NCBI GenBank assembly: GCA_016285455.1
Contig: JAEEQS010000003.1
Coordinates: 109,173 to 173,172 of the forward strand
Length of the DNA: 64,000 nucleotides
Direction: 5' to 3'
Source: Bacteroidales bacterium
GTDB taxonomy: Bacteria; Bacteroidota; Bacteroidia; Bacteroidales; UBA932
The notes beneath the pieces were generated by a model. It was not told the origin of the DNA. It saw only the letters and a program-made list of their open reading frames with translations, and ran no database searches. Below are positions 29,234-39,300 of the stretch, piece after piece. Numbering within the stretch: the stretch's first letter is position 1; the number at the start of each line of letters is the position of its first letter. The position numbers and the translations under genes are program-made.

Positions 29234-29815
29234 TCAAACTTTTGTAAAACGCCAAGGTTTAGTATCTGGCGTTCCATCCGCGTTATTTAGATTCTTGCGA
29301 GTATTAATGCTTGGCTCTTTAACCTGTTCCTCATCATCTACCCATTTGATTTGAAGCCCATTTCCAGAAAACGAATTATAGCCAAACAGATCTTCCCATA
29401 AAAATGAAGGATTTGACACTTTAACACGCTCTTTCTCGTCTACATATAAATACTCTCTAATTAAAAATGATGCACGATAGTTTTCTTCTTCATTTTCAAA
29501 TGTCACATCAACGCCAAATGTATGAGGATACAAAGAACCCTTCTTCGGAAAATATGGTGTTTTTTCTTTGTCTTTGTAATTTCTGTGAATCATTTTGATA
29601 TCTGTCATCCAACTTTTTTTGCGATCGCTCTCTAATTCTCCGTGAAGATAGAATTCAATTTCAAGAGGATAAATGCGAACCGTTCCGTTAACAAGGAAAT
29701 AACCACCATAAAGAACAGTCTTAGCTATTCTCTTAAACTCATCATTAATCATGGTTTCTTCTGTAGCCTTTCGGGCATTAAACTGAGTCAGTGCTTTTTC
29801 TAAAATAGTTGCCAT
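29234..29815 (-). CDS. uncharacterised protein with alkyladenine-DNA-glycosylase (AAG/MPG)-like motifs
   Basis: Ordered motifs: LEIEFY (cf. VETEAY), FPKKGSLYPHTFGVDV (cf. PGTLYVYxxYG), ASFLIREY (cf. AVLIRAL), C-terminal TKPWRF (cf. DYPWRF). Confidence 0.5.
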   Translation of the reverse strand: MATILEKALTQFNARKATEETMINDEFKRIAKTVLYGGYFLVNGTVRIYPLEIEFYLHGELESDRKKSWMTDIKMIHRNYKDKEKTPYFPKKGSLYPHTFGVDVTFENEEENYRASFLIREYLYVDEKERVKVSNPSFLWEDLFGYNSFSGNGLQIKWVDDEEQVKEPSINTRKNLNNADGTPDTKPWRFTKV

Positions 29816-29826
29816 ATAAAATTAAG

Positions 29827-30849
29827 TTAAAAAATGTTCCAGGAAATACAGTTCAAAGCCCCGCCTTCTTGGGCAAGCTGCTGGCAGCCTTGTATCTGAA
29901 TTACTTTATAATTCGGGTAGTATTGCCGTATTTGTTCTGCGGCCAGCAAGTCTTCCTTGGCGTGCAATCCTGGTATAAAGATACAATTATTGGTCTGAAG
30001 AAAATTTAGATAAGCCCACGATAATTTGTTGTATCGCGGAGAACGATATTCAAGTTCCTCTACAATAAAATGAGGCGAAAGGGCGCCTACCAGCCTTCGG
30101 CGTAGAGAAGGGTCAAAATCTGCATAGTTGTTAAGCAGGACTCTACTTTCTGAGATATAGCGTACCATACCGTCTGCATGACCGAATATTTCGTGTCGAT
30201 CCCAGGGAATGAGAATTATTTGGGCTTGCATTAGGTCTTCTAGTTTTGAGAGGAGTTCTATTTTTCCGTATTTAGGATTTTCTTTGAAAATTTTATCTGT
30301 CATTATGACTTTGTCTGCACACCTTACCACATTACCACCGTCAAGGACAATATCTGAAGAAATGCAATTTAAGTGAAGACAGTTTATGATAGTGTTATAA
30401 TCCGGAATATAGTCTTGGCTATCATACAGATAATCGGGCAGATACTTATAAGAAAAGAACAGGTTTTTGCTTAGTTGAATGGGCATAAAGTCTCGTACCC
30501 AGATATGCTTTGGTGATTGGGTGAGCGGAAGAAGGTCAACCTCAATTTGCTCTTTTTTTAATGCAGCAAGAAGATTATTGTAAGCTTCTTTATAGTGAAT
30601 AAGACCTTCTGCCAAGTACACTTTATTGGTTTGTGCTGGTTCATAGCCGTGTTCAATAGCCCTCATTAGCCATTGTTTGGTTTTTTCTTCATCAGGCTCT
30701 ACTCCAAAAATTTCTTTGTAAGCCCGTCTTGCACAGCAAAGGCCTTGTTCGGTTTTTCCTTTTGACAAACAGTCTAAGGCTTTTGCATAATTTGCATTCT
30801 TTTCAATTATTTCTCCGTAAGGATCAACGGGAATGTTTTTATTTTCCAT
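29827..30849 (-). CDS. agmatine deiminase/PAD-like protein with N-terminal Sel1-like region
   Basis: HIWVRDFMPI, VLDGGNVVRC, EIFGHADGMVRYI, EGGALNCIS; N-terminal TKQWLMRAIEHGYEPAQ; ATG at 30849. Confidence 0.85.
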   Translation of the reverse strand: MENKNIPVDPYGEIIEKNANYAKALDCLSKGKTEQGLCCARRAYKEIFGVEPDEEKTKQWLMRAIEHGYEPAQTNKVYLAEGLIHYKEAYNNLLAALKKEQIEVDLLPLTQSPKHIWVRDFMPIQLSKNLFFSYKYLPDYLYDSQDYIPDYNTIINCLHLNCISSDIVLDGGNVVRCADKVIMTDKIFKENPKYGKIELLSKLEDLMQAQIILIPWDRHEIFGHADGMVRYISESRVLLNNYADFDPSLRRRLVGALSPHFIVEELEYRSPRYNKLSWAYLNFLQTNNCIFIPGLHAKEDLLAAEQIRQYYPNYKVIQIQGCQQLAQEGGALNCISWNIF

Positions 30850-30982
30850 GATTTTAAGAGCGTTATTAAATGTTGTTTTCTGTAGCAAAAGTATAGAGAT
30901 GGTTATCGGAGACCTAAGAAAACTTGTTAAAAAGTGTTAATAATATACAAGAAGTTATTTATATGCTGATTAAAGGAAAGAT

Positions 30983-31013
30983 TTTGAAAAACAATAAAAT
31001 ACAATTATATTTG
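30983..31013 (+). promoter_or_regulatory. Bacteroidota-type promoter for the downstream nitrilase-family gene
   Basis: -33 TTTG (30983-30986), 19-bp spacer, -7 TATATTTG (31006-31013). Confidence 0.7.
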
Positions 31014-31020
31014 AAGTGTT

Positions 31021-31821
31021 ATGAAAGTAAGTCTTTTACAGCGCGATGTGATTTGGGCGGATCCTGAAGGAAACGCGGCGGCCAATTCGGCGATAATGGA
31101 ATCCTTGAGGGGAACGGACCTTTTCGTCCTCCCGGAAATGTTTTCAACAGGCTTTGCAACTTCTCCAGAAGGCATCGCCGAGGAACTTGACCCTAAGGGG
31201 GAATGCTTTACTCTGCGATGGATGAGAAAAGAGGCTTCCCGTCTGGATTGCGCCGTTTGCGGAAGCGTGGCCGTCAAGGAAACGGACGGGCGTTTTTTCA
31301 ACCGCCTGTATTTTGTAACGCCGGATATGTGCTTTTCATATGACAAGCATCATCTTTTCACTTACGGCGGAGAGGCTCGTTCATACAGTCCTGGGCAGGA
31401 GAGGGTTGTTGTAGTGTGGAGAGGGGTAAAGATTCTGCTTCAGGTTTGTTATGACGTCAGGTTCCCGGTGTTTGTCCGCAACAACATTTCTGAAGATGGA
31501 ACTCCGGAATACGATGCAATTATCTATGTTGCAAGCTGGCCGGCAAAGAGGGTTCCGGCCTGGAAGAAACTCCTTCCGGCAAGGGCTATAGAAAATCAGT
31601 GCTATGTACTGGCAGTCAATAGAGTAGGAAAAGATCCCGTCTGTGATTATATCGGAGGAACAATGGTATTGGACGCTATGGGAAATACTGTGGCTTCCTG
31701 TCCAGATGCAGAAGAAACCTCCATATCCGTTGATTTGGACATGGAGGCTCTTGCCCGTTTCAGGTCTAAGTTTCCTGTGCTTGAAGACGGGGACCCTTTC
31801 TGTATTCTGACTAGAAATTGA
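31021..31821 (+). CDS. nitrilase-family amidohydrolase (omega-amidase/YafV-like)
   Basis: FVLPEMFSTGF (Glu), YDKHHLFTYGGE (Lys), ILLQVCYDVRFPVF (Cys). Confidence 0.92.
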   Translation: MKVSLLQRDVIWADPEGNAAANSAIMESLRGTDLFVLPEMFSTGFATSPEGIAEELDPKGECFTLRWMRKEASRLDCAVCGSVAVKETDGRFFNRLYFVTPDMCFSYDKHHLFTYGGEARSYSPGQERVVVVWRGVKILLQVCYDVRFPVFVRNNISEDGTPEYDAIIYVASWPAKRVPAWKKLLPARAIENQCYVLAVNRVGKDPVCDYIGGTMVLDAMGNTVASCPDAEETSISVDLDMEALARFRSKFPVLEDGDPFCILTRN

Positions 31822-32509
31822 CGCCTATCGTAAGACTTATCCCGCGGTTGTGGGTTTCGTCAAACATATCGTGGCCGATATTGGCCAGGCCCATATTGTA
31901 GGCGAGTTCGGCGTAGAACATCTGAATTCCAAGGCCGCATCCGATCTTAAGGCCGGCATCAAATCTCTTGAACTGATCCGGATCGCTTCCGAAGGAATGA
32001 TAGGCCTCTCTTTTTTCAAAGTCCTTGACATATCCGCCAATTCCCAATCCCATATAGGCTCCCAGCATCGGCTGTATGCTGATACCCGGAGAGTTAGGAA
32101 TATCTATGGCGTATTTGAAAACCATCGGGACCTCAAGATAGTTGAGGTTGTAGGTGAAGTCTCCGCCATAGTCGCTCTTGCCACCTTTTTCCACATACAT
32201 CAGTCCGCTTTCAAAGAAAACGGGAGCGTGCGGAGCTATCTGAGTTCCTCCAACTAATCCGACCATCAGTCCTGCTCTGGAAGAATTGCTTTCCAGATAA
32301 GTTGCCTCGCTTTTAACCTGCGCTGCGTTTACTCCCATACGGAAGCCGAAATACACTTCCTCCGGCGCGTAGTATCCGGGTCTTGAAGGACGATTATGCC
32401 CGCCGCGGTCATACATATAGACGTGACCCTGGGCAATGGATGCTGCCGGAAGGGCTGTAATAAGAACAGCCAATACGGCGATTGCTTTTGAAAGGAAGTT
32501 CTTTTTCAT
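31811..32509 (-). CDS. PorT-like outer membrane beta-barrel protein
   Basis: Signal peptide; GFRMGVNAAQVKSE...FFESGLMYVEKGGKSDY...YLEVPMVFKYAI. Confidence 0.85.
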   Translation of the reverse strand: MKKNFLSKAIAVLAVLITALPAASIAQGHVYMYDRGGHNRPSRPGYYAPEEVYFGFRMGVNAAQVKSEATYLESNSSRAGLMVGLVGGTQIAPHAPVFFESGLMYVEKGGKSDYGGDFTYNLNYLEVPMVFKYAIDIPNSPGISIQPMLGAYMGLGIGGYVKDFEKREAYHSFGSDPDQFKRFDAGLKIGCGLGIQMFYAELAYNMGLANIGHDMFDETHNRGISLTIGVNF

Positions 32510-32569
32510 TGTTTGAGTTGTTTTTGTTGTTCTTTGTTCGGGTTAATTAGCAAATACCGTGCAAAGCTG

Positions 32570-33181
32570 TTATTTAATGAAATAAGACAGGAAATGATGT
32601 ATCAGGCTCGGTTGGAAAATAAGCGGAAATATAAAGCCGTAAACCGCACCCCAGAAGTGGGCGGTATGGCCTATGTTGTCTCTCCCCCGCCTTGCCATCC
32701 ACTGGCAGTAAATCAAATACAGCGGAGCAAAGATGAACCCTGGTATCGGTATGGGAATCAGATAAATGTAAATGCCCATTTTGGGATCAAAGAATACAGA
32801 GGCAAACAATACGGCAGACACCGCTCCAGACGCTCCAAGAGCATTATAGTTTGGATTGCTGCGGTATTTTACAAGGTCAGCGATGCTGCTTACGGCAATA
32901 GCGCTCACATACAGAAGCACAAAAAGAACGCTTCCCCATACTTTTCCCCACGCGGCCTGGAACCAAAGATCGGTATTTGTTCCAAAGAAATAAAGGGTTA
33001 GCATATTGAAAAACAGATGCCCCCAGCTTCCGTGAACAAAGCCGTGTGAAAAAAGCCGCCAGATTTTCTTGTGATGATAAACAAGATAGGCGTTGAAAAG
33101 CATCGCCGAGAGAAACTCTCTTTTTGAGAAGGCGATAGTGCTCACAATGGCCGTAACCGCTATAATGACATAAGTAATCAT
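32570..33181 (-). CDS. rhomboid family intramembrane serine protease
   Basis: HGFVHGSWGHLFFNMLTLYFFG, ALGASGAVSAVLFAS (Ser), GHTAHFWGAVYGF (His). Confidence 0.93.
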   Translation of the reverse strand: MITYVIIAVTAIVSTIAFSKREFLSAMLFNAYLVYHHKKIWRLFSHGFVHGSWGHLFFNMLTLYFFGTNTDLWFQAAWGKVWGSVLFVLLYVSAIAVSSIADLVKYRSNPNYNALGASGAVSAVLFASVFFDPKMGIYIYLIPIPIPGFIFAPLYLIYCQWMARRGRDNIGHTAHFWGAVYGFIFPLIFQPSLIHHFLSYFIK

Positions 33182-33266
33182 CTGCCAAAAATTATCCTAT
33201 GCAAAAGTAAGGGATATGCCCCTTTTCAGCAAATTTCAATATATTTGAAGAAAATATGCCAAAACG

Positions 33267-34802
33267 ATGAAAAAACAGGTATTCTTCTTTGCTCTGCTGG
33301 CTTTGCTTTTTGGCTCAGCCTCGGCTTTTTCTCAAGATGATGATGAGCTTTCCGCGCTCAAGTTTGATGTACAGAAAGACAGCATATACATTCCGTACGA
33401 ATTCAGAGGCGCCTGGCTCTCCACCGTGGAAAGCATAGACTGGCCAAAAACGCGCATAATGCTGAAGGAGGGAAAGAAAGAAGCCGCCGCGCAGAGAGAG
33501 CAACAGAAGAAAGACCTGGTATCTCTGATAACCAAGATTCATCGATCGGGCTGCAATGCTGTAATGTTTCAGGTAGTTAGCAACACAGACGCTCTTTATC
33601 CGTCAAAGATTCTGCAATGGGCCCCAAGCCTTACAGATACTCCTGGAGAAAGTCCTGGATATGACCCTCTGGCTCTTGCGATTAAGACCGCACATTCTCT
33701 TGGGATGCAGATCCACGCCTGGATAAATCCGCTTAGAATAGGAAAGGTGGATTTCCCGAGAAGGCCGGATAATATCTGCTACACTAAGGCTGAGCTTGTT
33801 CAGGAACACAACGGCCGCCTGTACTGGGATCCGGGTCAGCCTAAGGTCCGCGAATACCTGGGAAATCTTGCCACGGAAATAATGACAAAATACGATCTGG
33901 ACGGATTGCATATAGACGATTATTTCTACCCAGACGGTCTCAAGGGAACAGGAGAGCAGGCAAAACCTCAAAAGGATGAAAAAGTCTGGAACGACGAAAT
34001 CCTCTTCCAGAAATACGGGCAGGGAAAGACTCTGGACCAGTGGAGAGAATCCAATATAGACGAAATCGTAATGGTTATGCACGAGGCGGTTCACAAGACA
34101 AAGCCTTTTGCCGTGTTTGGAGTATCTCCGGCCGGAAGGCTCGTAAACACTCAAGCCCTTTACGCAGATCCTAGAAACTGGGCCGCCCAGGGAACCATAG
34201 ACTATCTTATTCCACAGATTTACTGGCAGCACGGCCACCAGATCGCAGATTTCAAGCAAGTTCTGGACAGTTGGGCCGGCATACTCGGCGATACTCCGGT
34301 AATTGTTGGAATGGCTGCGTACCGATACAAGAGCAAGGCTTTTCCTGAATTCTCTGAATATACTCTCCAGGTAAAAGAATGCAGGGAAGCTCCGTATCTA
34401 AACAATGAATTCAGGCAGAATGTGGCAGGAGAGTGCTGGTTTACAACCCACAACATCATTACAGACGATTTCACTTCAGATATGCTGAACAACTTTTATG
34501 GGGAGGAGGCTGTAGCCCCGAATCTGGGAAAGGGCGTAACAGTTGCATCTCCGGATATATTCAAGATGGGAAGTCATATCAGATGGGGAGAGGTAACGGG
34601 AGCCGATAATTTTGCGGTTTACCTGCTGGAAGACACAGGAGAAAAGACCCCTCTGGGAGGAAAGGTCTGGAGAGCCGTATTCAAGGAGAAATTCCACGGT
34701 TTCATCTACAAATGCAAGCAGAGCGGCAATTACATTGTGCTGTCTTGCAGAGGAGGATACCATTCAGAAAGAAGCAACGTAATTTATATCAAGGCCAAAT
34801 AA
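33267..34802 (+). CDS. GHL10/YngK-like family protein (putative glycoside hydrolase), signal peptide
   Basis: EFRGAWLSTVESIDWP, HAWINPLRIG, YDLDGLHIDDYFYP, FGVSPAGRL. Confidence 0.9.
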   Translation: MKKQVFFFALLALLFGSASAFSQDDDELSALKFDVQKDSIYIPYEFRGAWLSTVESIDWPKTRIMLKEGKKEAAAQREQQKKDLVSLITKIHRSGCNAVMFQVVSNTDALYPSKILQWAPSLTDTPGESPGYDPLALAIKTAHSLGMQIHAWINPLRIGKVDFPRRPDNICYTKAELVQEHNGRLYWDPGQPKVREYLGNLATEIMTKYDLDGLHIDDYFYPDGLKGTGEQAKPQKDEKVWNDEILFQKYGQGKTLDQWRESNIDEIVMVMHEAVHKTKPFAVFGVSPAGRLVNTQALYADPRNWAAQGTIDYLIPQIYWQHGHQIADFKQVLDSWAGILGDTPVIVGMAAYRYKSKAFPEFSEYTLQVKECREAPYLNNEFRQNVAGECWFTTHNIITDDFTSDMLNNFYGEEAVAPNLGKGVTVASPDIFKMGSHIRWGEVTGADNFAVYLLEDTGEKTPLGGKVWRAVFKEKFHGFIYKCKQSGNYIVLSCRGGYHSERSNVIYIKAK

Positions 34803-34808
34803 GAACAC

Positions 34809-36344
34809 ATGAAAAAACGAATCTTTGGAATAGTTAAAACTTCTTTAATTGCAATAGCGGCTGGTTTGATTGTTTCTGCCTGCGGTGGCAAGTCTGATCT
34901 GGACCCCGATTCCGGAAAGACAGACCCGACCCCAACTCCTACACCAACCCCAGAAAACTACAAATATAACGCTTCTAAAGACAAGTTATTGATATACCAC
35001 GAGTTCAGAGCTTCTTGGCTCACAACGGTGGGCGGCTATGACTGGCCGGCCGGAGTAAAAGATGCTACCCTCCAGCAGAACAATCTCAGAAATATGATTC
35101 ACGGCATAAAGAACGTGAACTGCAATGTTGTCATAATGCAGGTTTGCTGCAATTCAGACGCAATGTGGAAGTCTGACATACTGCCTTGGAGTTCTGTGCT
35201 TACGGGCACTCAGGGAAAAGATCCGGGGTATGACCCACTAGCCCTTGCAATTCAGACGGCGCACGCAGACGGAATGGAAATACACGCCTGGATTAATCCT
35301 ATGAGAGTGGGTGCTGCCTCTTCCGCAAGGGCAGACAATCATCCGTCAAAACTCCATCCAGACTGGGTTCAGCAATATGGAAGCAACCTCTATTGGGATC
35401 CGGCAAATCCTGAAGTAATAGACTATCTGAACAGGATGGCCAAAGAGCTGATGACAAACTATGATCTGGACGGCCTTCATATAGATGATTATTTTTATCC
35501 CGACGGGCTTAAGGCAGATGCCAAGGAATGGGATGACTCTGAAGAATACGCTCTTTACGGCGGCGGGCTGACCCTGGAAAAATGGAGGGAGAGCAATATC
35601 AACAAAGTTGTGAAGGCTCTGTACGATGGAGTACATTCCGTAAAGCCGGATAAGGTGTTTGGAGTATCTCCTGCCGGAAGACTTCCGCTGACCAGATACC
35701 TCTATGCAGATCCTGTACAGTGGGTTGAACAGGGAACTGTGGATTATCTCGCGCCTCAGGTTTACTGGCATCACGGTCATTCCACGGCTCCGTTCCTTCC
35801 TACGATGAATACCTGGAAGGATGTTGCCGTTGCAGGCGGGTCCGCCAAAAAGATACCAGTCATTACCGGTCTTGCGCCTTACCGCCTGGGAGAGACCGGC
35901 TTTACCAACGAAGAGTTCCTGCTGGAGGTTGAAGATTGCCGCAAGGCAGACTGGGTAATCGGCAATATCTGGTTCCGTACCGCCCATCTTCTGGCATCGA
36001 GCTTTGCCAGCTACGTCCGCAGCACTATCTATCCGAGAGAAAGCCTCATTCCTAAAGTGGGCAAAGGCTTTGACAACACTTCCGCCGCTCCGGCCGCCCC
36101 AACAATATCGCTGAGCGGAAAGACAATAAAATGGACTGCAGTAGCTGGTACAGACGGATATGCTTTGTATGAACTTGTAAAACAGTCCACCTCAAGCAGC
36201 GGCGCCGTTACCTGGAAGGCTGAGCTTGTGACAAAGGGAGATGACCTGCTCCAATATATGGGGACTTCCAAGAAGAATTATGCCGTGCTTTCCTTCAAGG
36301 GAAAGAATTACAGCAAGCTTTCTTCTGTAGTTTATGTAGAATAG
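34809..36344 (+). CDS. GHL10/YngK-like family lipoprotein, tandem paralog
   Basis: Lipobox IVSACGG; PTPTPTPTP linker; EFRASWLTTVGGYDWP, HAWINPMRVG, YDLDGLHIDDYFYPDG. Confidence 0.9.
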   Translation: MKKRIFGIVKTSLIAIAAGLIVSACGGKSDLDPDSGKTDPTPTPTPTPENYKYNASKDKLLIYHEFRASWLTTVGGYDWPAGVKDATLQQNNLRNMIHGIKNVNCNVVIMQVCCNSDAMWKSDILPWSSVLTGTQGKDPGYDPLALAIQTAHADGMEIHAWINPMRVGAASSARADNHPSKLHPDWVQQYGSNLYWDPANPEVIDYLNRMAKELMTNYDLDGLHIDDYFYPDGLKADAKEWDDSEEYALYGGGLTLEKWRESNINKVVKALYDGVHSVKPDKVFGVSPAGRLPLTRYLYADPVQWVEQGTVDYLAPQVYWHHGHSTAPFLPTMNTWKDVAVAGGSAKKIPVITGLAPYRLGETGFTNEEFLLEVEDCRKADWVIGNIWFRTAHLLASSFASYVRSTIYPRESLIPKVGKGFDNTSAAPAAPTISLSGKTIKWTAVAGTDGYALYELVKQSTSSSGAVTWKAELVTKGDDLLQYMGTSKKNYAVLSFKGKNYSKLSSVVYVE

Positions 36345-36359
36345 AATCTGTTTTCAACG

Positions 36360-39300
36360 ATGAAGAAATTTTTAAGAGTAACGCTGCTTCTGGTTCTGCT
36401 TTTCGGTATCATTGAACCGGTTGCCGCAGTTTTTGAAGAAAGGGATCTGACCCAAACCCTCAGGGTTCTCAAGGTAGAACTTCGCCGAGCCCACAAGCGC
36501 ACCGCCAAGTCGCGCCAGATGATCCGAGCCACCAGGCAGAGTCAGCAGAAGCAGATGGTAGAGCTTATGGAGGAATGCAACGAGCTGGCCATTATCCTTT
36601 ACTCCCAAAAACAGAACTTCACTTTCGACCTTACCTATGCGCTGGAAGAAGTTTCCGACCGCTACCACGATTTCTCCCGCAACCGACGTCCGTTCACGGA
36701 TATTATAGCGCAGATAGACATTGAAATAGAGAGGTACCAGAAACTGATCCATACCCTCAAGCGCCTTCCTCCTGCACTGATTGACGAACTAGACACTCTC
36801 GGCGGAACAGATTCAACGATAATCCTGGCATCCCAGCTTCAGGAAGAAATCAGGAGTCTGCACCAGAAAAACGCCGGCAAGATTTTTCCAGGTGTAAAGA
36901 AGAAAGAAGTACAGCAAGACAACCAGCAGGCTCCAGAAGAAGAGGAAGATGATGACGACGATGACGACGATGAGAAAGAATATTCCGGAAGCATATTGCG
37001 AAGTCTTGCCAAAACCATTTTTACAGGAAGCGTAGACCAGTCAGATGATGAAGAATTTGAAAACGGCAATAAGGCAAAGCCTTCTTCAGATACATCTTAT
37101 AACTCGGCGATTATTGCCGTGAGTGCAGACGGGCGCACGGTGAACGCCAATCCGGAAGACTCTGCGGCTGTTGCCCAGAATGTGGAATACGCTTTCCTTC
37201 TGACTGGAAAATCTCTTCAGAACAGAGACAGTTGCATATTCTATGCGCAAGGGCTTTTGGAAATGTATGAAGCCTCCAAAGAATCCATTGTAGCAGACAG
37301 TACCAATTACGACGCCACTTGGCAACAGCTTCAGGAGGCGTACAATTATGCCATTGAAAGGTACAACGATGTTCAGAAGAAAATATTCATAGACGGCCAG
37401 ATGGGATATTATACAATACTGAGCCGCTTCTCCCGCACTTGGAACAGGGTCAAGAACGATGTAAATGACAAATGGGCCGCCGCTAACACCAAGGGCATAA
37501 GAAGCCAGTGGAGACTTCAGACAATGGTTGGCCTTATCCTCTTTGTGCTGTTCTATCTGGGTATAGCTGTCGTATTGAGCCATCTCATAATCCGGCTTTT
37601 GAAAAAGAAAATCAAATACTTCCAGACAGAAAGATTCCGCCAGCACGGAATATGCCTGATATTGCTTTTGATAGTGACAATCTTTGGATTGGCCATCTCG
37701 ATTGCGATGCTGTTCTCCCAGCAGAATTTCCTCAAGCTGGCAACGCGGCTTCTGGTAGAATTCGCCTGGCTGCTTGGCGCCATCTTCCTGTCTTTTACTA
37801 TCCGTTTGAGGGGAGACCAGGTAAAGAGCAGCATCAGAGCCTATCTTCCAATAATGGTGCTTTGCCTCATCATTATCTTCATTAGGATTTCCTTCTCCCC
37901 GAATACTCTCATCAACATTATTCTGCCTCCGCTTCTCCTTATTTTCACCTACTGGCAGTGGAGAATATGCAGCAGGATGAGATATACAGACAACACGGGG
38001 GCTACAAAACGCCCTGGCCTGAGACGCCTTAAAAAGAAATCCCCGGTGGTTGAATTAGGATCAACTGCAGAGAAGAAGAAAAACAGACACCTAAATGTTC
38101 AGTTCCCAGACTATATCTACAACTACATAACCCTTACGGTTCTTACGGCAACTACTATTCTATCTTTGAGCGGATATGTTCTGCTGAGCATTCTGATCAT
38201 AATCTGGTGGATATTCCAGTTGTCTGTTATACAAACGATTACCGCGGCGTCGGATCTCCTTAAGATTTACTACGACAGATATATGGTTAAGAGGAAGATG
38301 GCCTACAGGATAAACCACGGCTTCCTTATCAACCAGAAAGTCAAAGGTTCCTACATAGAAGTAACCTGGCTCTACGACATACTAAGAAAAGCGGTTATTC
38401 CGTTCTTTACAGTATGGAGCATTCCTCTCTGCCTTTATATGGCTTCCAACGTGTTCGACCTTTCAAATGTCGCGGTATCTTATCTGAAGCTGGATTTCCT
38501 GAGCTACAAAGTGATAAATCTGTCGGTGACCAAGATTCTCACCGCCGTTTCCCTGGCCTTTGTATTCAATTGCATAGGATATCTGGCAAAGGCGTTCTAC
38601 AGAGTGTTCAAGATAAGGTCTGTGCTTGCCCGCACGGGCCAGAAGGAGCTGCCTGAAAACATGATTAATTTCACCCTCGCAAACTCCATCATAAGCATCA
38701 TAACCTGGGGCGCTTACATCATAACCTGCTTCATATTGCTGCACATTCCTTCAACGGCTATTTCAATTGTCAGCGCAGGTCTTGCAACCGGTATCGGTTT
38801 CGCCCTCAAAGATGTTATCAACAACTTCTTCTACGGAGTTTCCCTAATGAGCGGAAGACTAAGGGTTGGAGACTATGTGGAATGTGACGATGTAAGGGGC
38901 GTGGTAGACAGCATCAACTACCAGAGCACTCTTATTGAGACTGAATACGGAAGCATTATGGCTTTCCCTAACGCCAACCTTTTCCAGAAGAATTTCAAGA
39001 ACCTTACCAGAAATAACGCTTACGAGCTTCTGATTCTGCCTGTAGGAGTCCAGTACGGTTCAGACGTTGCAAAGGTGAGGGAGCTTTTGAAAAAGGCGCT
39101 GATAAAGCTCAACGTAAAAGACAAGTACGGAAGAAACGTGCTTAATCCTAAATACGGAATTGTCGTCCGCCTTGCCGAGTTTGGAGACAGCAGCATTGTG
39201 CTCAAGGTTTACCAGCAGGTGCTTGTCACCGAACGCTATGTCTATATGGCAGCAGCGAATGAGACTATCTACAATACTCTGAACGCCAACGGCATTACGA

